Source: Bacteroides helcogenes P 36-108 (lineage in GTDB: Bacteria; Bacteroidota; Bacteroidia; Bacteroidales; Bacteroidaceae). Taken from it: 64,000 bases of DNA. The translations under genes and the position numbers were made by a program. The notes under the pieces were generated by a model, which was not told the origin of the DNA, searched no databases, and saw nothing but the letters and a program-made list of their open reading frames with translations. Numbering within the stretch: the first letter of the stretch is position 1; the number at the start of each line of letters is the position of its first letter. Below are positions 44,270 through 53,783 of the stretch, in pieces. Location: assembly GCF_000186225.1 (NCBI RefSeq), contig NC_014933.1, positions 62,001 through 126,000 on the forward strand. Reading direction: 5' to 3'.

Positions 44270-44347
44270 CAGTGATGCTTAAGGACTGAATAGAGAACCA
44301 AGTAATATACTGAATCCCGCTCCATCTTATGGACGCGGGATTTTTTT
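44243..44347 (+). promoter_or_regulatory. Attenuator: antiterminator and terminator
   Basis: The terminator stem is AATCCCGC-TCCA (44313-44324) with TGGA-c-GCGGGATT (44330-44342), followed by five more T (44343-44347). The 5' arm can instead pair with GAGCGGGA at 44243-44250, inside leader codons 21-23: eight perfect pairs with TCCCGCTC at 44315-44322. The two structures exclude each other. A small hairpin (44225-44242, TACTTT/AAAGTA) abuts the antiterminator arm. Confidence 0.85.
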
Positions 44348-44384
44348 ATAGCATAACCCCTTTTAAGAAAACAAAGATCCAATA

Positions 44385-45233
44385 ATGAAGAAAATTGCCA
44401 TCCAAGGAACATTAGGCTCGTATCACGACATTGCCGCACACAAATACTTCGAAGGAGAGGAAATAGAACTGATCTGTTGCGCCAGCTTTGAAGACGTATT
44501 TGCGGCCATAAAGAAGGACAGCAAAACCATAGGCATGCTGGCAATAGAAAACACCATTGCAGGCAGTCTGCTGCACAACAATGAGTTGCTGCGCCAAAGC
44601 GGAACACAAATTATAGGCGAATACAAGCTGCGAATCTCGCACAGTTTCGTATGCCTCCCCGAAGAAGACTGGGATGACATCACGGAAGTAAACTCCCACC
44701 CCATCGCCTTGATGCAATGCCGGGAATTTCTGGGACAGCATCCGAAAATAAAAGTTGTGGAAGGAGAAGACACCGCCTTGAGTGCTGAAATCATAAAGAC
44801 CGGAAACTTAAAAGGCCATGCAGCCATCTGCTCCAAAGCAGCAGCCGAACGCTATGGAATGAAAATCCTGCAAGAAGGAATCGAAACCAACAAGCATAAC
44901 TTCACACGCTTCTTAGTGGTAGCCGATCCCTGGCAGGTGGATGAGTTGAACCGACATCGCAGTAAGGAGGTAAACAAGGCAAGTATGGTATTCACGCTGC
45001 CTCATACCGAAGGAAGCCTCTCGCAAGTGCTTTCCATCCTGTCCTTCTACAATATCAACCTGACCAAAATACAATCCCTACCCATCATCGGGCGCGAATG
45101 GGAATATCAGTTTTATGTGGACATCGTTTTCGACAACGTATTGAGATATAAACAGTCTATCGCGGCTATCGCTCCGCTGACCAAAGAACTTAAAATATTA
45201 GGAGAATATGAAGATGGAAAATCAAACATCTAA
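44385..45233 (+). CDS. pheA: Prephenate dehydratase with ACT domain
   Basis: The protein has 282 residues, normal for a monofunctional PheA/P-protein without chorismate mutase. It converts prephenate to phenylpyruvate. The dehydratase domain (1-180) shows KKIAIQGTLGSYHDIAAHKYF, IENTIAGSLLHNNELL and the catalytic region HNFTRFLVVAD. The ACT domain (about 195-275, HTEGSLSQVLSILSFYNINL, then TKIQSLPIIGREWEYQFY) gives feedback inhibition by Phe, with the GALV/ESRP-type motifs in a variant form. The gene is first of the aromatic operon and lies behind the leader-peptide attenuator. Its end overlaps the aminotransferase start by 26 bp. Confidence 0.95.
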   Translation: MKKIAIQGTLGSYHDIAAHKYFEGEEIELICCASFEDVFAAIKKDSKTIGMLAIENTIAGSLLHNNELLRQSGTQIIGEYKLRISHSFVCLPEEDWDDITEVNSHPIALMQCREFLGQHPKIKVVEGEDTALSAEIIKTGNLKGHAAICSKAAAERYGMKILQEGIETNKHNFTRFLVVADPWQVDELNRHRSKEVNKASMVFTLPHTEGSLSQVLSILSFYNINLTKIQSLPIIGREWEYQFYVDIVFDNVLRYKQSIAAIAPLTKELKILGEYEDGKSNI

Positions 45234-46389
45234 AATCAGGCCTGCCGACCGCCTGTCAAACGTCAGCGAATACTACTTCTCAAGGAAACTGAAGGAAGTG
45301 GCACAGATGAACGCTGAAGGAAAAGATGTCATCAGCCTGGGCATAGGAAGCCCCGACATGCCCCCCTCTGAAGACACCATACAAGCACTCTGCAAGGAAG
45401 CACGCAATCTGGACGGACACGGCTACATGCCGTACATCGGCATTCCCGAACTACGCGGCGGATTTGCCGACTGGTACAAGAAATGGTATAATGTGGATTT
45501 GAATCCGAATACAGAAATACAACCGCTTATAGGTTCAAAGGAAGGCATACTGCACGTCACGCTGGCATTCGTCAACCCCGGCGAACAGGTACTGGTTCCC
45601 GATCCCGGCTATCCCACTTACACTTCATTGAGCAAGATACTCGGCGCCGAAGTTGTGAACTACAACCTGAAAGAAGAAAGCGGATGGATGCCCGACTTCG
45701 ATGAATTGGAAAAAATGGATATGAGCCGCGTAAAACTGATGTGGACCAATTATCCCAATATGCCTACCGGCGCAAATGCCACACCTCAACTTTACCAGAA
45801 GCTGGTTGACTTCGCACGCCGCAAGAATATCGTCATCGTCAATGACAACCCATACAGCTTCATACTGAACGACAAGCCTATCAGCATCCTCAGCGTACCG
45901 GGAGCAAAAGACTGCTGCATCGAATTCAACTCAATGAGCAAGAGTCACAATATGCCGGGCTGGCGTATCGGCATGCTTGCCTCAAACGCCGACTTCGTGC
46001 AATGGATACTGAAGGTGAAAAGCAACATTGACAGCGGCATGTTCCGCGCCATGCAACTGGCTGCTTCAAAAGCCCTTGAGGCCGGAGAAGAATGGTATGA
46101 AGGCAACAACCGGAACTATCGCAACCGACGCCGTCTGGCCGGAGAAATCATGCATGCCTTGGGATGCACGTATGACGAAAGCCAAGTGGGCATGTTCCTT
46201 TGGGGCAAGATACCAGCCGATTACGCCGACGTCGAAGAACTGACCGAACGTGTGCTGCATGAAGCAAGGGTGTTCGTCACTCCCGGATTTATCTTCGGAA
46301 GCAACGGAAGGAGATACATCCGCATTTCATTGTGCTGCAAAGACAGCAAACTGGCCGAAGCGCTGAGAAGAATAAAGGAAATAGTATGA
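45208..46389 (+). CDS. PLP-dependent aminotransferase, class I
   Basis: The protein has 393 residues, normal for the family. The start at 45208 has TAGGAGAAT immediately upstream; the ATG at 45214 is an alternative. Marks are SLGIGSPDMPPSEDTI near the start, PNMPTGA (the NP-G substrate loop), VNDNPYSF (PLP Asp/Tyr) and FNSMSKSHNMPGWRIGM with the PLP-binding Lys. It resembles LL-diaminopimelate and aspartate/aromatic aminotransferases. Position between prephenate dehydratase and DAHP synthase suggests transamination of phenylpyruvate and hydroxyphenylpyruvate to Phe and Tyr. The sequence alone does not exclude another keto acid. Confidence 0.88.
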   Translation: MKMENQTSKIRPADRLSNVSEYYFSRKLKEVAQMNAEGKDVISLGIGSPDMPPSEDTIQALCKEARNLDGHGYMPYIGIPELRGGFADWYKKWYNVDLNPNTEIQPLIGSKEGILHVTLAFVNPGEQVLVPDPGYPTYTSLSKILGAEVVNYNLKEESGWMPDFDELEKMDMSRVKLMWTNYPNMPTGANATPQLYQKLVDFARRKNIVIVNDNPYSFILNDKPISILSVPGAKDCCIEFNSMSKSHNMPGWRIGMLASNADFVQWILKVKSNIDSGMFRAMQLAASKALEAGEEWYEGNNRNYRNRRRLAGEIMHALGCTYDESQVGMFLWGKIPADYADVEELTERVLHEARVFVTPGFIFGSNGRRYIRISLCCKDSKLAEALRRIKEIV

Positions 46390-46496
46390 TATCTTTACAC
46401 AGAAAAAGTCATAATCAAAACCGGATTCTTTTTTAGTAAAACGTAAAGGAAAAGATTACAACAAAAAGACTATATAATTAAACAAATAAACAGAAT

Positions 46497-47564
46497 ATGG
46501 AACTCGAATTAGAACCTATCACACTGTCCGGCGTTGAAGACAAGCGCCCGGTAGTTATTGCCGGCCCGTGCAGTGCCGAAACCGAAGAACAAGTAATGAG
46601 CACCGCCAAGCAGCTCGCAGACAAAGGCCTCAAGATATTCCGCGCCGGAATCTGGAAGCCACGCACCAAACCGGGAGGCTTCGAAGGCATCGGAGTGGAA
46701 GGCCTTTCCTGGCTGAAGGAAGTGAAGAAAGAGACAGGTATGTACGTATCTACCGAAGTAGCTACCGCAAAGCATGTGTATGAATGCCTGAAGGCAGGTA
46801 TAGACATCCTTTGGATAGGTGCACGCACTACAGCCAATCCTTTTGCCGTACAAGAAATAGCCGATGCCCTGAAAGGTGTGGACATCCCCGTACTGGTGAA
46901 GAATCCGGTAAATCCCGACCTGGAATTGTGGATAGGGGCTTTGGAACGAATCAACAATGCCGGGCTAAAACGCTTGGGCGCCATACATCGCGGTTTCAGC
47001 AGCTACGACAAGAAATTGTATCGCAATCTGCCCCAATGGCACATTCCCATCGAACTGCGCCGCCGCATTCCGAACCTGCCCATCATTTGTGATCCGAGCC
47101 ACATCGGAGGGAAAAGGGAACTTGTAGCCCCACTCTGCCAACAAGCCATGGACTTGGGCTTCAACGGACTGATAATAGAGAGCCACTGCAACCCGGACTG
47201 CGCATGGAGCGACGCCGCCCAGCAAGTCACTCCGGATGTCCTTGACTACATCCTCAACCTGCTCGTCATCCGCAAAGAAACGCAGACCACCGAAAATCTC
47301 AGTGAACTGCGCAAACAAATTGACGAATGCGACAATAATCTGATTCAGGAACTGGCAAAACGTATGCGGATTGCACGCGAAATCGGCACTTACAAGAAAG
47401 AGCACGATATGACCATCCTGCAAACCGGACGCTACAATGAAATTCTTGAAAAGCGCGGTTCACAAGGCTCACTCTGCGGCATGGACGCCGAATTCATAAA
47501 GAAAGTATTTGAGGCCATACATGAGGAGAGCGTGAGACAACAAATGGAAATTATAAACAAGTAA
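46497..47564 (+). CDS. Bifunctional DAHP synthase / chorismate mutase
   Basis: The protein has 355 residues in two parts. Residues about 1-260 are a type I-beta DAHP synthase (KDO8P-synthase-like): VIAGPCSAETEEQV, FRAGIWKPRTKPGGFEGIG, PVLVKNPVNPD, CDPSHIGGKRELV and IESHCNPDCAWSDAAQQV (metal His, Glu, Asp). Residues about 270-355 are an AroQ chorismate mutase (LSELRKQIDECDNNLIQELA; KRMRIAREIGTYKKEHD). It catalyses the first shikimate step and the chorismate-to-prephenate step in one chain. The mutase domain is probably also the feedback sensor, as in the Bacillus fusion of the opposite order. It is in the attenuated aromatic operon, which thus controls both pathway entry and branch. Confidence 0.95.
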   Translation: MELELEPITLSGVEDKRPVVIAGPCSAETEEQVMSTAKQLADKGLKIFRAGIWKPRTKPGGFEGIGVEGLSWLKEVKKETGMYVSTEVATAKHVYECLKAGIDILWIGARTTANPFAVQEIADALKGVDIPVLVKNPVNPDLELWIGALERINNAGLKRLGAIHRGFSSYDKKLYRNLPQWHIPIELRRRIPNLPIICDPSHIGGKRELVAPLCQQAMDLGFNGLIIESHCNPDCAWSDAAQQVTPDVLDYILNLLVIRKETQTTENLSELRKQIDECDNNLIQELAKRMRIAREIGTYKKEHDMTILQTGRYNEILEKRGSQGSLCGMDAEFIKKVFEAIHEESVRQQMEIINK

Positions 47565-47566
47565 TC

Positions 47567-48340
47567 ATGCGAATACTAATACTCGGAGCCGGAAAAATGG
47601 GCTCTTTTTTCACAGACATCCTGAGTTTTCAACACGAAACGGCTGTGTATGATGCCAATCCACTTCAATTGCGTTTTGTTTACAACACCTACCGGTTCAC
47701 TACACTCGAAGAAATCAAGGACTTTGAGCCGGAACTTGTAATCAACGCCGTTACGGTGAAATATACATTAGACGCTTTCCGCCAGGTATTGCCTGTGCTG
47801 CCTAAAGACTGCATCATCAGCGACATCGCTTCGGTAAAAACCGGACTGAAGAAATTTTATGAAGAAAGCGGTTTCCGTTATGTATCAACACATCCCATGT
47901 TCGGACCTACTTTTGCCAGCCTCAGCAACCTGAATACGGAAAATGCCATCATCATCAGTGAAGGTGACCACTTGGGAAAGATTTTCTTCAAAGACCTTTA
48001 CCAGACCATGAAGCTTAACATTTTCGAATATACCTTCGATGAGCATGATGAAACGGTAGCTTATTCTTTGTCCATCCCGTTTGTTTCCACTTTCGTGTTT
48101 GCAGCAGTGATGAAACATCAGGAAGCACCCGGTACTACTTTCAAAAAGCACATGGCCATAGCCAAAGGACTGCTGAGCGAAGATGACTATCTGCTTCAGG
48201 AAATACTCTTCAATCCCCGCACTCCGTCGCAGGTGGAAAATATTCGTCTGGAGCTGAAGAATTTGCTGGAAATCATCAGTACGAAGGATGCGGAAGGTAT
48301 GAAAAAGTATCTGACGAAAATCAGGGAGAAAATCAAATAA
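47567..48340 (+). CDS. tyrA: Prephenate dehydrogenase
   Basis: The protein has 257 residues, short for the family because no ACT or mutase domain is attached. It oxidises prephenate to 4-hydroxyphenylpyruvate with NAD(P). The Rossmann start is MRILILGAGKMGSFF; DIASVKTGLKKF, YVSTHPMFGPTF with the catalytic His, and the all-helical C-terminal half with TVAYSLSIPFVSTF follow. It starts 2 bp after the DAHP synthase stop and ends the aromatic operon, closed by a perfect 14-bp terminator. Confidence 0.93.
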   Translation: MRILILGAGKMGSFFTDILSFQHETAVYDANPLQLRFVYNTYRFTTLEEIKDFEPELVINAVTVKYTLDAFRQVLPVLPKDCIISDIASVKTGLKKFYEESGFRYVSTHPMFGPTFASLSNLNTENAIIISEGDHLGKIFFKDLYQTMKLNIFEYTFDEHDETVAYSLSIPFVSTFVFAAVMKHQEAPGTTFKKHMAIAKGLLSEDDYLLQEILFNPRTPSQVENIRLELKNLLEIISTKDAEGMKKYLTKIREKIK

Positions 48341-48377
48341 CCATCCAAAGATGCAACATCTGTAACCTCGCATCTGC

Positions 48378-48415
48378 ATCAGCCTTTGCAATTTTTTTTG
48401 CAAAGGCTGATTTTA
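48378..48415 (+). terminator. Intrinsic terminator after tyrA
   Basis: ATCAGCCTTTGCAA (48378-48391) pairs perfectly with TTGCAAAGGCTGAT (48398-48411) around a 6-T loop and runs into more T. The 3' arm contains the minus-33 TTTG of the dnaG promoter. Confidence 0.85.
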
Positions 48416-48427
48416 TATGTAACTTTG
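48397..48427 (+). promoter_or_regulatory. dnaG promoter, Bacteroides consensus
   Basis: TTTG (48397-48400), exactly 19 bp, TAACTTTG (48420-48427): a full consensus match. The transcript would start near 48434, 17 nt before the dnaG ATG, with AAAAGGAAA as a possible ribosome site. Confidence 0.75.
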
Positions 48428-48450
48428 CGCCACTACAAAAGGAAACAGTA

Positions 48451-50499
48451 ATGATAGATCAAGCCACAATAGACCGGATACTCGATGCCGCACAAATCAC
48501 CGATGTCGTATCGGACTTTGTCACCTTGCGCAAGCGCGGTGTAAACTATGTAGGTTTGTGCCCTTTCCATGATGACAAAACCCCCTCTTTCTATGTGTCG
48601 CCAGCCAAAGGACTGTGCAAATGCTTTGCCTGCGGCAAAGGAGGAAATGCCGTGCACTTCATCATGGAGCATGAGCAGATGTCTTATCCCGAAGCATTGA
48701 AGTATCTTGCCAAGAAATATGGCATAGAAATCAAAGAACGGGAACTGTCCAACGAAGAGAAAATAATTCAGAGTGAACGGGAAAGTCTGTTCATAGTCAA
48801 CCAGTTTGCCCGCGACTATTTCCAGAACATTCTTCACAACCATGTGGACGGGCGCAGCATCGGCATGGCTTATTTCCGTAATCGGGGGTTCAGAGATGAC
48901 ATCATTGAAAAGTTCCAGTTGGGATATTGTACGGAAAGCCACGACGCTCTGGCACAAGAAGCCCTGAAAAAAGGTTATAAGCAGGAATATCTCATAAAGA
49001 CCGGCCTTTGCTACGAAACCGACGATCACCGCGTGCGCGACCGTTTTTGGGGGCGAGTCATCTTTCCGGTACATACGCTTTCAGGCAAAGTAGTGGCTTT
49101 TGGCGGACGCGTACTTGCCAGCGCCACCAAAGGGATTAAAGTAAAGTATGTCAACTCTCCTGAATCGGAAATCTATCACAAGAGCAATGAGCTATACGGC
49201 ATCTACTTTGCCAAGCAAGCCATTGTGAAACAAGACCGCTGCTTCTTGGTGGAGGGTTATACTGACGTTATCTCCATGCACCAGTCTGGTGTAGAAAATG
49301 TGGTAGCCTCATCAGGAACCGCACTGACTTCCGGCCAGATCCGCATGATTCACCGCTTTACCAATAACATGACCATCCTTTATGACGGCGACGATGCCGG
49401 CATACATGCTTCCCTGCGGGGCATAGACATGTTATTGGAAGAAGGAATGAACATCAAGGTCTGTCTCCTGCCCGACGGAGACGATCCGGACTCCTTTGCC
49501 CGCAAGCATAACGCTACGGAATTCCAAACCTTCATCAAGGATAATGAAACGGATTTTATCCGCTTTAAAACCAACCTGTTATTGAAGGAAGCAGACAAAG
49601 ATCCTATTAAACGAGCCGAGTTGATAGGCAATCTTGTACAAAGTATTTCTGTCATTCCCGAAGCCATTGTACGCGATGTATATATCAAGGAGTGCGCGCA
49701 ACTGCTACACGTAGAAGACAAGCTGTTGGTAAGCGAGGTAGCCAAACGCCGGGAAAAGCAGACAGAACAACAAGTGGAGCGTGCTGAAAGGGAGCGTCGC
49801 TCCGCCAATGCCGCAAAAGAAAATACAGAATATCCCAACAACTATCCGCCCGAAACATTTCCACCCGAAGCACCCACTCCCCTTCCATCGGCAGCAGAAG
49901 AATATACCTCTTTCATACCACAAGAGGGCAAAGAAGGGCAAGAGTTTTACAAATATGAACGTCTGATTCTGCAAATGGTAGTTCGCTACGGAGAAAAGAT
50001 CATGTGCAACATCACTAATGAAGCTGGTAAAGAAGTTCCCATTACCGTAACCGAATACATCGTGAATGATCTGAAAGAAGATGAACTCGCATTCCACAAC
50101 CCGCTACACCGTCGGATATTGGCGGAAGCGGCCGAACATATACATAATGAAGGATTTATTTCCGAACGCTACTTTCTTGCCCATCCGGACGCTACCATCA
50201 GCAAGTTGAGTGTAGAACTCATCAGCAATCGTTATCAGCTCAGCAAATACCACTCCAAAAGCCAAAAGATTGTGACAGATGAAGAACGACTTTATGAACT
50301 GGTTCCCACATTGATGATAAACTTTAAATATGCCATTGTCAGCGAGGAATTAAAACATATCATGTCAGCCTTACAAGACCCGGCTGTCATCAACGATGAA
50401 ACCAGATGTAACAACATCATGAAACGCTATAATGAGCTTCGCGAAATAAAGAGCATTATGGCAAAGCATTTGGGAGACAGAGTTGTAATAAGTTTTTAG
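48451..50499 (+). CDS. dnaG: DNA primase DnaG
   Basis: The protein has 682 residues. It makes RNA primers at the replication fork. The N-terminal CHC2 zinc ribbon is CPFHDDKTPSFYVSPAK with CKCFACGKGGNAVHF (about 35-75). The catalytic core follows with YFRNRGF and FPVHTLSGKVVAFGGR, and the TOPRIM domain has LVEGYTDVISMHQSG and ILYDGDDAGIHA. The C-terminal part beyond residue 420 has a low-complexity linker (PPETFPPEAPTPLP) and a helical helicase-binding region. Length is slightly above E. coli DnaG. It has its own promoter embedded in the preceding terminator. Confidence 0.96.
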   Translation: MIDQATIDRILDAAQITDVVSDFVTLRKRGVNYVGLCPFHDDKTPSFYVSPAKGLCKCFACGKGGNAVHFIMEHEQMSYPEALKYLAKKYGIEIKERELSNEEKIIQSERESLFIVNQFARDYFQNILHNHVDGRSIGMAYFRNRGFRDDIIEKFQLGYCTESHDALAQEALKKGYKQEYLIKTGLCYETDDHRVRDRFWGRVIFPVHTLSGKVVAFGGRVLASATKGIKVKYVNSPESEIYHKSNELYGIYFAKQAIVKQDRCFLVEGYTDVISMHQSGVENVVASSGTALTSGQIRMIHRFTNNMTILYDGDDAGIHASLRGIDMLLEEGMNIKVCLLPDGDDPDSFARKHNATEFQTFIKDNETDFIRFKTNLLLKEADKDPIKRAELIGNLVQSISVIPEAIVRDVYIKECAQLLHVEDKLLVSEVAKRREKQTEQQVERAERERRSANAAKENTEYPNNYPPETFPPEAPTPLPSAAEEYTSFIPQEGKEGQEFYKYERLILQMVVRYGEKIMCNITNEAGKEVPITVTEYIVNDLKEDELAFHNPLHRRILAEAAEHIHNEGFISERYFLAHPDATISKLSVELISNRYQLSKYHSKSQKIVTDEERLYELVPTLMINFKYAIVSEELKHIMSALQDPAVINDETRCNNIMKRYNELREIKSIMAKHLGDRVVISF

Positions 50500-50518
50500 A
50501 TATTCCTGCTTGGGAACT

Positions 50519-51106
50519 TTATGAATTATGCCGAATCAGATTCATAAATTCTTCACGGGTTTTTGCCTGATTGAAAGCTCCGGTAAAATCGGATGTAGTA
50601 GTCACGGAATTTTGTTTCTCTACACCACGCATCTGCATGCACATATGCTTGGCCTCCACCACCACCATGACGCCCAATGGGTTCAAAGTTTCCTGAATGC
50701 AATCTTTGATTTGCAACGTCATGCGCTCTTGTACCTGAAGGCGATGGGAAAAAATATCCACTACACGGGCTATCTTGCTTAATCCCGTAATATAGCCGTT
50801 GGGAATATAGGCTACATGAGCTTTGCCGTAAAACGGAAGCATGTGATGCTCACAGAGTGAGAAGAAATCAATGTCTTTCACAATTACCATCTGACTGTAC
50901 TCTTCCTGGAACTTAGCGGAACGAAGCACCTCATGCGGGTCCATAAAATAACCTTTTGTCAATGACAACATGGCCTTTGCCACTCGTTCCGGAGTTTTCA
51001 ACAAGCCTTCACGGCTGGGATCTTCACCCAATAAAGTAAGAATACGATGATAATGCTCTTTCAGTTCATCCAATGAAGGAGATACTATTTCTTCTTTTCC
51101 TAACAT
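50519..51106 (-). CDS. folE: GTP cyclohydrolase I
   Basis: The protein has 195 residues, normal for FolE. It opens GTP to 7,8-dihydroneopterin triphosphate, the first step toward folate. Visible are [38 protein letters not shown] (zinc Cys-His and catalytic His) and [18 protein letters not shown] with the second zinc Cys. It ends the DUF1599-DoxX-tpiA-SPOR-folE run and converges on dnaG with a 19-bp gap. Confidence 0.96.
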   Translation of the reverse strand: MLGKEEIVSPSLDELKEHYHRILTLLGEDPSREGLLKTPERVAKAMLSLTKGYFMDPHEVLRSAKFQEEYSQMVIVKDIDFFSLCEHHMLPFYGKAHVAYIPNGYITGLSKIARVVDIFSHRLQVQERMTLQIKDCIQETLNPLGVMVVVEAKHMCMQMRGVEKQNSVTTTSDFTGAFNQAKTREEFMNLIRHNS

Positions 51107-51146
51107 GAGAGAATTTATGGTTTATGTTTATAATTCTGTAAAGAGA

Positions 51147-51602
51147 CTATAAGGGGATATTTATCTGATCCTTTACTATGGAAACCTCCCTAAACACTCC
51201 GGTAGCACGCAACTGACGCATCATAGCATCCGCTTCTTCAATGCTACGGAAATCTCCGGCCCGGCATAGCCAACGAGGAGGATTGAATGAAGTATAGACG
51301 GTAAGCTCAGGAAAACGCTCCTTTATACGTGAAGCCACCGAATAGGCTTCATTCTTGGCCTGACGAGTATTATTACCGGCATAAACCTGTATGCGATATC
51401 CCGAACTTTTAATCACTTTCTCTTCATCAGTACCAACATGAGCCTCAGTGCCTATCAATGCCGCAATACGGGCATCCTGATGGATAGTTACCTTGCCTTG
51501 TCCCGGAACATTACGTTCCAGGTTCTTCACCATGCTATTCTGACCTACAGAAAGAGTTGCAAAAGCAAAACATGCAACCAAAAGTAAACCAAGTTTCTTC
51601 AT
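51147..51602 (-). CDS. Exported SPOR-domain protein
   Basis: The protein has 151 residues: a signal peptide (LGLLLVACFAFATLSVG) and a C-terminal SPOR-like fold (about 75-148: GYRIQVYAGNNTRQAKNEAY, then FNPPRWLCRAGDFRSIEEAD). SPOR domains bind peptidoglycan lacking stem peptides, often at the division site. A single Cys at position 11 in LVACFA is not a good lipobox. It lies 130 bp after tpiA and 40 bp before folE. Confidence 0.85.
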   Translation of the reverse strand: MKKLGLLLVACFAFATLSVGQNSMVKNLERNVPGQGKVTIHQDARIAALIGTEAHVGTDEEKVIKSSGYRIQVYAGNNTRQAKNEAYSVASRIKERFPELTVYTSFNPPRWLCRAGDFRSIEEADAMMRQLRATGVFREVSIVKDQINIPL

Positions 51603-51732
51603 AACTTACGAATAATATACCAAAAAATAAATGATAGACTGTAAACAATGGTTAACAGATGACAGACGACAGTCGATATGCACATCCTTGTGTAACCAAC
51701 TATCAGCCATCATCTATTAACTATCCACTTTT

Positions 51733-52488
51733 TTAATTGAAAGCGTCAATGATCCCCTTGAAGTCAGCAACCTTCAAAGCAGCACCACCAATCAAGCCAC
51801 CGTCAACATCCGGATTTGCAAACAATTCCTTAGCATTAGAAGCCTTACAGCTACCGCCATAAAGGATAGAACAATTGTCTGCTATTTCCTTACCATATTT
51901 CTCTGCTACTGTTGAACGGATAAAAGCATGGATTTCCTGAGCCTGGGCAGCAGTGGCAGTCTTGCCAGTACCAATAGCCCAAACCGGCTCATATGCCAGG
52001 ATAATCTTGGAGAAATCTTCGGCAGACAAAGAGAATACAGATGCAAGCTGAGCTGCAACTACCTCATTCTGCTTATTTGCTTCACGTTCTTCCAAAACTT
52101 CGCCAATACAGAAAATCGGAGTCAGATTGTTTTCCAAAGCCAATTTTACTTTTTCTTCCAAGATAGCTACTGTTTCACCATAGTAAGCACGACGTTCCGA
52201 GTGACCTAAGATTACGTACTGAGCTCCTGTAGAAGCAACCATAGCGGCAGATACTTCACCGGTATAAGCACCAGATACTTTATCTGCGCAGTTCTCTGCA
52301 CCTACACCGATCTTGGCAGCATCAACCAACGGAGTAACAGATGCCAGATGAATAAATGGCGTACAGATGATTACATCACAATTAGGCTTTCCATCAGCCA
52401 GTGCTTCATTCAGTTCTTTTGCAAGAGCAATACCCTCCTGAAGGGTTTTGTTCATTTTCCAGTTTCCTGCAACAATGTTTTTTCTCAT
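51733..52488 (-). CDS. tpiA: Triosephosphate isomerase
   Basis: The protein has 251 residues, the family standard. It interconverts dihydroxyacetone phosphate and glyceraldehyde 3-phosphate. Visible are [10 protein letters not shown] (catalytic Lys), [13 protein letters not shown] (catalytic His), [17 protein letters not shown] (catalytic Glu, loop 6) and [16 protein letters not shown] with the phosphate-binding GGAALK. Its start overlaps the DoxX gene stop by 4 bp. Confidence 0.98.
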   Translation of the reverse strand: MRKNIVAGNWKMNKTLQEGIALAKELNEALADGKPNCDVIICTPFIHLASVTPLVDAAKIGVGAENCADKVSGAYTGEVSAAMVASTGAQYVILGHSERRAYYGETVAILEEKVKLALENNLTPIFCIGEVLEEREANKQNEVVAAQLASVFSLSAEDFSKIILAYEPVWAIGTGKTATAAQAQEIHAFIRSTVAEKYGKEIADNCSILYGGSCKASNAKELFANPDVDGGLIGGAALKVADFKGIIDAFN

Positions 52489-53783
52489 TTTGTTTTATTA
52501 TTAAAAGGGTTAATATATTTACGTTTCACGACTAAAATATCCACTCCGATAACCAACATCAAAGGGATAATAAACCAAAGCAAGACACACCCCATAGTAT
52601 GCCAATCGCTCTCCTGCTTCTGCTTGCCTACTTCCAGCTTATCCAGACTGTCCGTCAGCACATATTCATCCGGTAGGCGATTATCGCTCCATTTATTCAA
52701 AATAGTTCCGTCTTTTATCAATAACAGACCGGGATTGGAACGAATAATTGTCTTCAAGGTAATATCATCCATTTGACAGAAAGGATATTCTGCCCCTGTT
52801 TTGTCACGCCACAATTCAATCTCATCTTCCGGAGAAGAAGTCAAAGCATAAAAAGCGTAACCATGCTCCAAGCTATAATCATAAATCTCGTTGATAAGGT
52901 CAATATTACTATCATCCGCATCCTCTATACGATGGGCAACCAATAAAAACGCATATCCCTTATCTGACAATACACTGTCTGTTATATCTTCTCCCGTTTC
53001 CAGATTCATCATAGAAAAATCATGGATAGGAGGTTCGTAACCTTTTTCCTTCAACACTGTATGCGTTTCGATAAATTTCCACGTACTGTCCGGATAATCC
53101 TCCAACGCAAACTCCTGACGCTTGCCGTCTTTTTCCAGGACAAACCGACTTTCAAATACTCCGGGATTTGCACCTTCAGGGATTTCCATACCGGCTTTAA
53201 TATTTACCCCAATCTTGTAAGGACGAAAATCCAATATAGGCAGATTACCCAAACAATAAAATGAAAGTACAAAGATAAACAGGAACGTGTACATGGAAAC
53301 CATCCACTCCATCTTAGCCGTAATGAAACGAACCGTCAAATCTTTCCACCTAAAGATTGATATAGCAGCTATCAGCAAGACAATATTTTTACCAAACGTC
53401 TGCCAATTAGTCAAAATCCACGCATCTCCAAAACATCCGCAATCAGATACCGGATCTGCCAGAGCCAGATAAAAAGTCAATGGAGTCATTGCTCCCATAA
53501 TCAGTAAAGCCAGTGTCGATGCTGTATTCTTACGTATGCCTAAAAACATAAAGATGCCTACACTGAATTCCACTGCCGATAAGACAATGCCAAAGAGCAA
53601 AGGCAAATAAACGGGAAACCAAGATTCCATACCGAAAGCGGCCAGGTAATCCTGAATTTTGTAGAAAAATCCTAATGGGTCAACAGCTTTTACAAATCCA
53701 GAGAATATAAAGACTAATCCCAGTAAAAAGCGGCAGACATTTACCCAAACTTTCGCTATGATATGTTTTTTCTCAGTTTCCAA
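52485..53783 (-). CDS. DoxX-like membrane protein with thioredoxin-like domain
   Basis: The protein has 432 residues. Four N-terminal membrane helices (about 12-150) form a DoxX/MauE-like unit ([30 protein letters not shown]). A soluble part follows (about 190-390) with a thioredoxin-like pattern but no CxxC, then a final helix (about 398-420) before a basic tail. The topology suggests a quinone- or redox-linked inner-membrane protein; function is not known. The only usable start is a TTG at 53783, overlapping the DUF1599 stop by 11 bp, so translation is likely coupled. It is conserved next to tpiA in Bacteroides as far as I know. Confidence 0.8.
   Translation of the reverse strand: METEKKHIIAKVWVNVCRFLLGLVFIFSGFVKAVDPLGFFYKIQDYLAAFGMESWFPVYLPLLFGIVLSAVEFSVGIFMFLGIRKNTASTLALLIMGAMTPLTFYLALADPVSDCGCFGDAWILTNWQTFGKNIVLLIAAISIFRWKDLTVRFITAKMEWMVSMYTFLFIFVLSFYCLGNLPILDFRPYKIGVNIKAGMEIPEGANPGVFESRFVLEKDGKRQEFALEDYPDSTWKFIETHTVLKEKGYEPPIHDFSMMNLETGEDITDSVLSDKGYAFLLVAHRIEDADDSNIDLINEIYDYSLEHGYAFYALTSSPEDEIELWRDKTGAEYPFCQMDDITLKTIIRSNPGLLLIKDGTILNKWSDNRLPDEYVLTDSLDKLEVGKQKQESDWHTMGCVLLWFIIPLMLVIGVDILVVKRKYINPFNNKTK

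Noticed and set aside
51603..51732. Imperfect repeats around GTTAAC and CTATC in the SPOR-tpiA gap
   Set aside because: The matches are short and imperfect with no T-run or promoter box in the right place; no feature could be supported.
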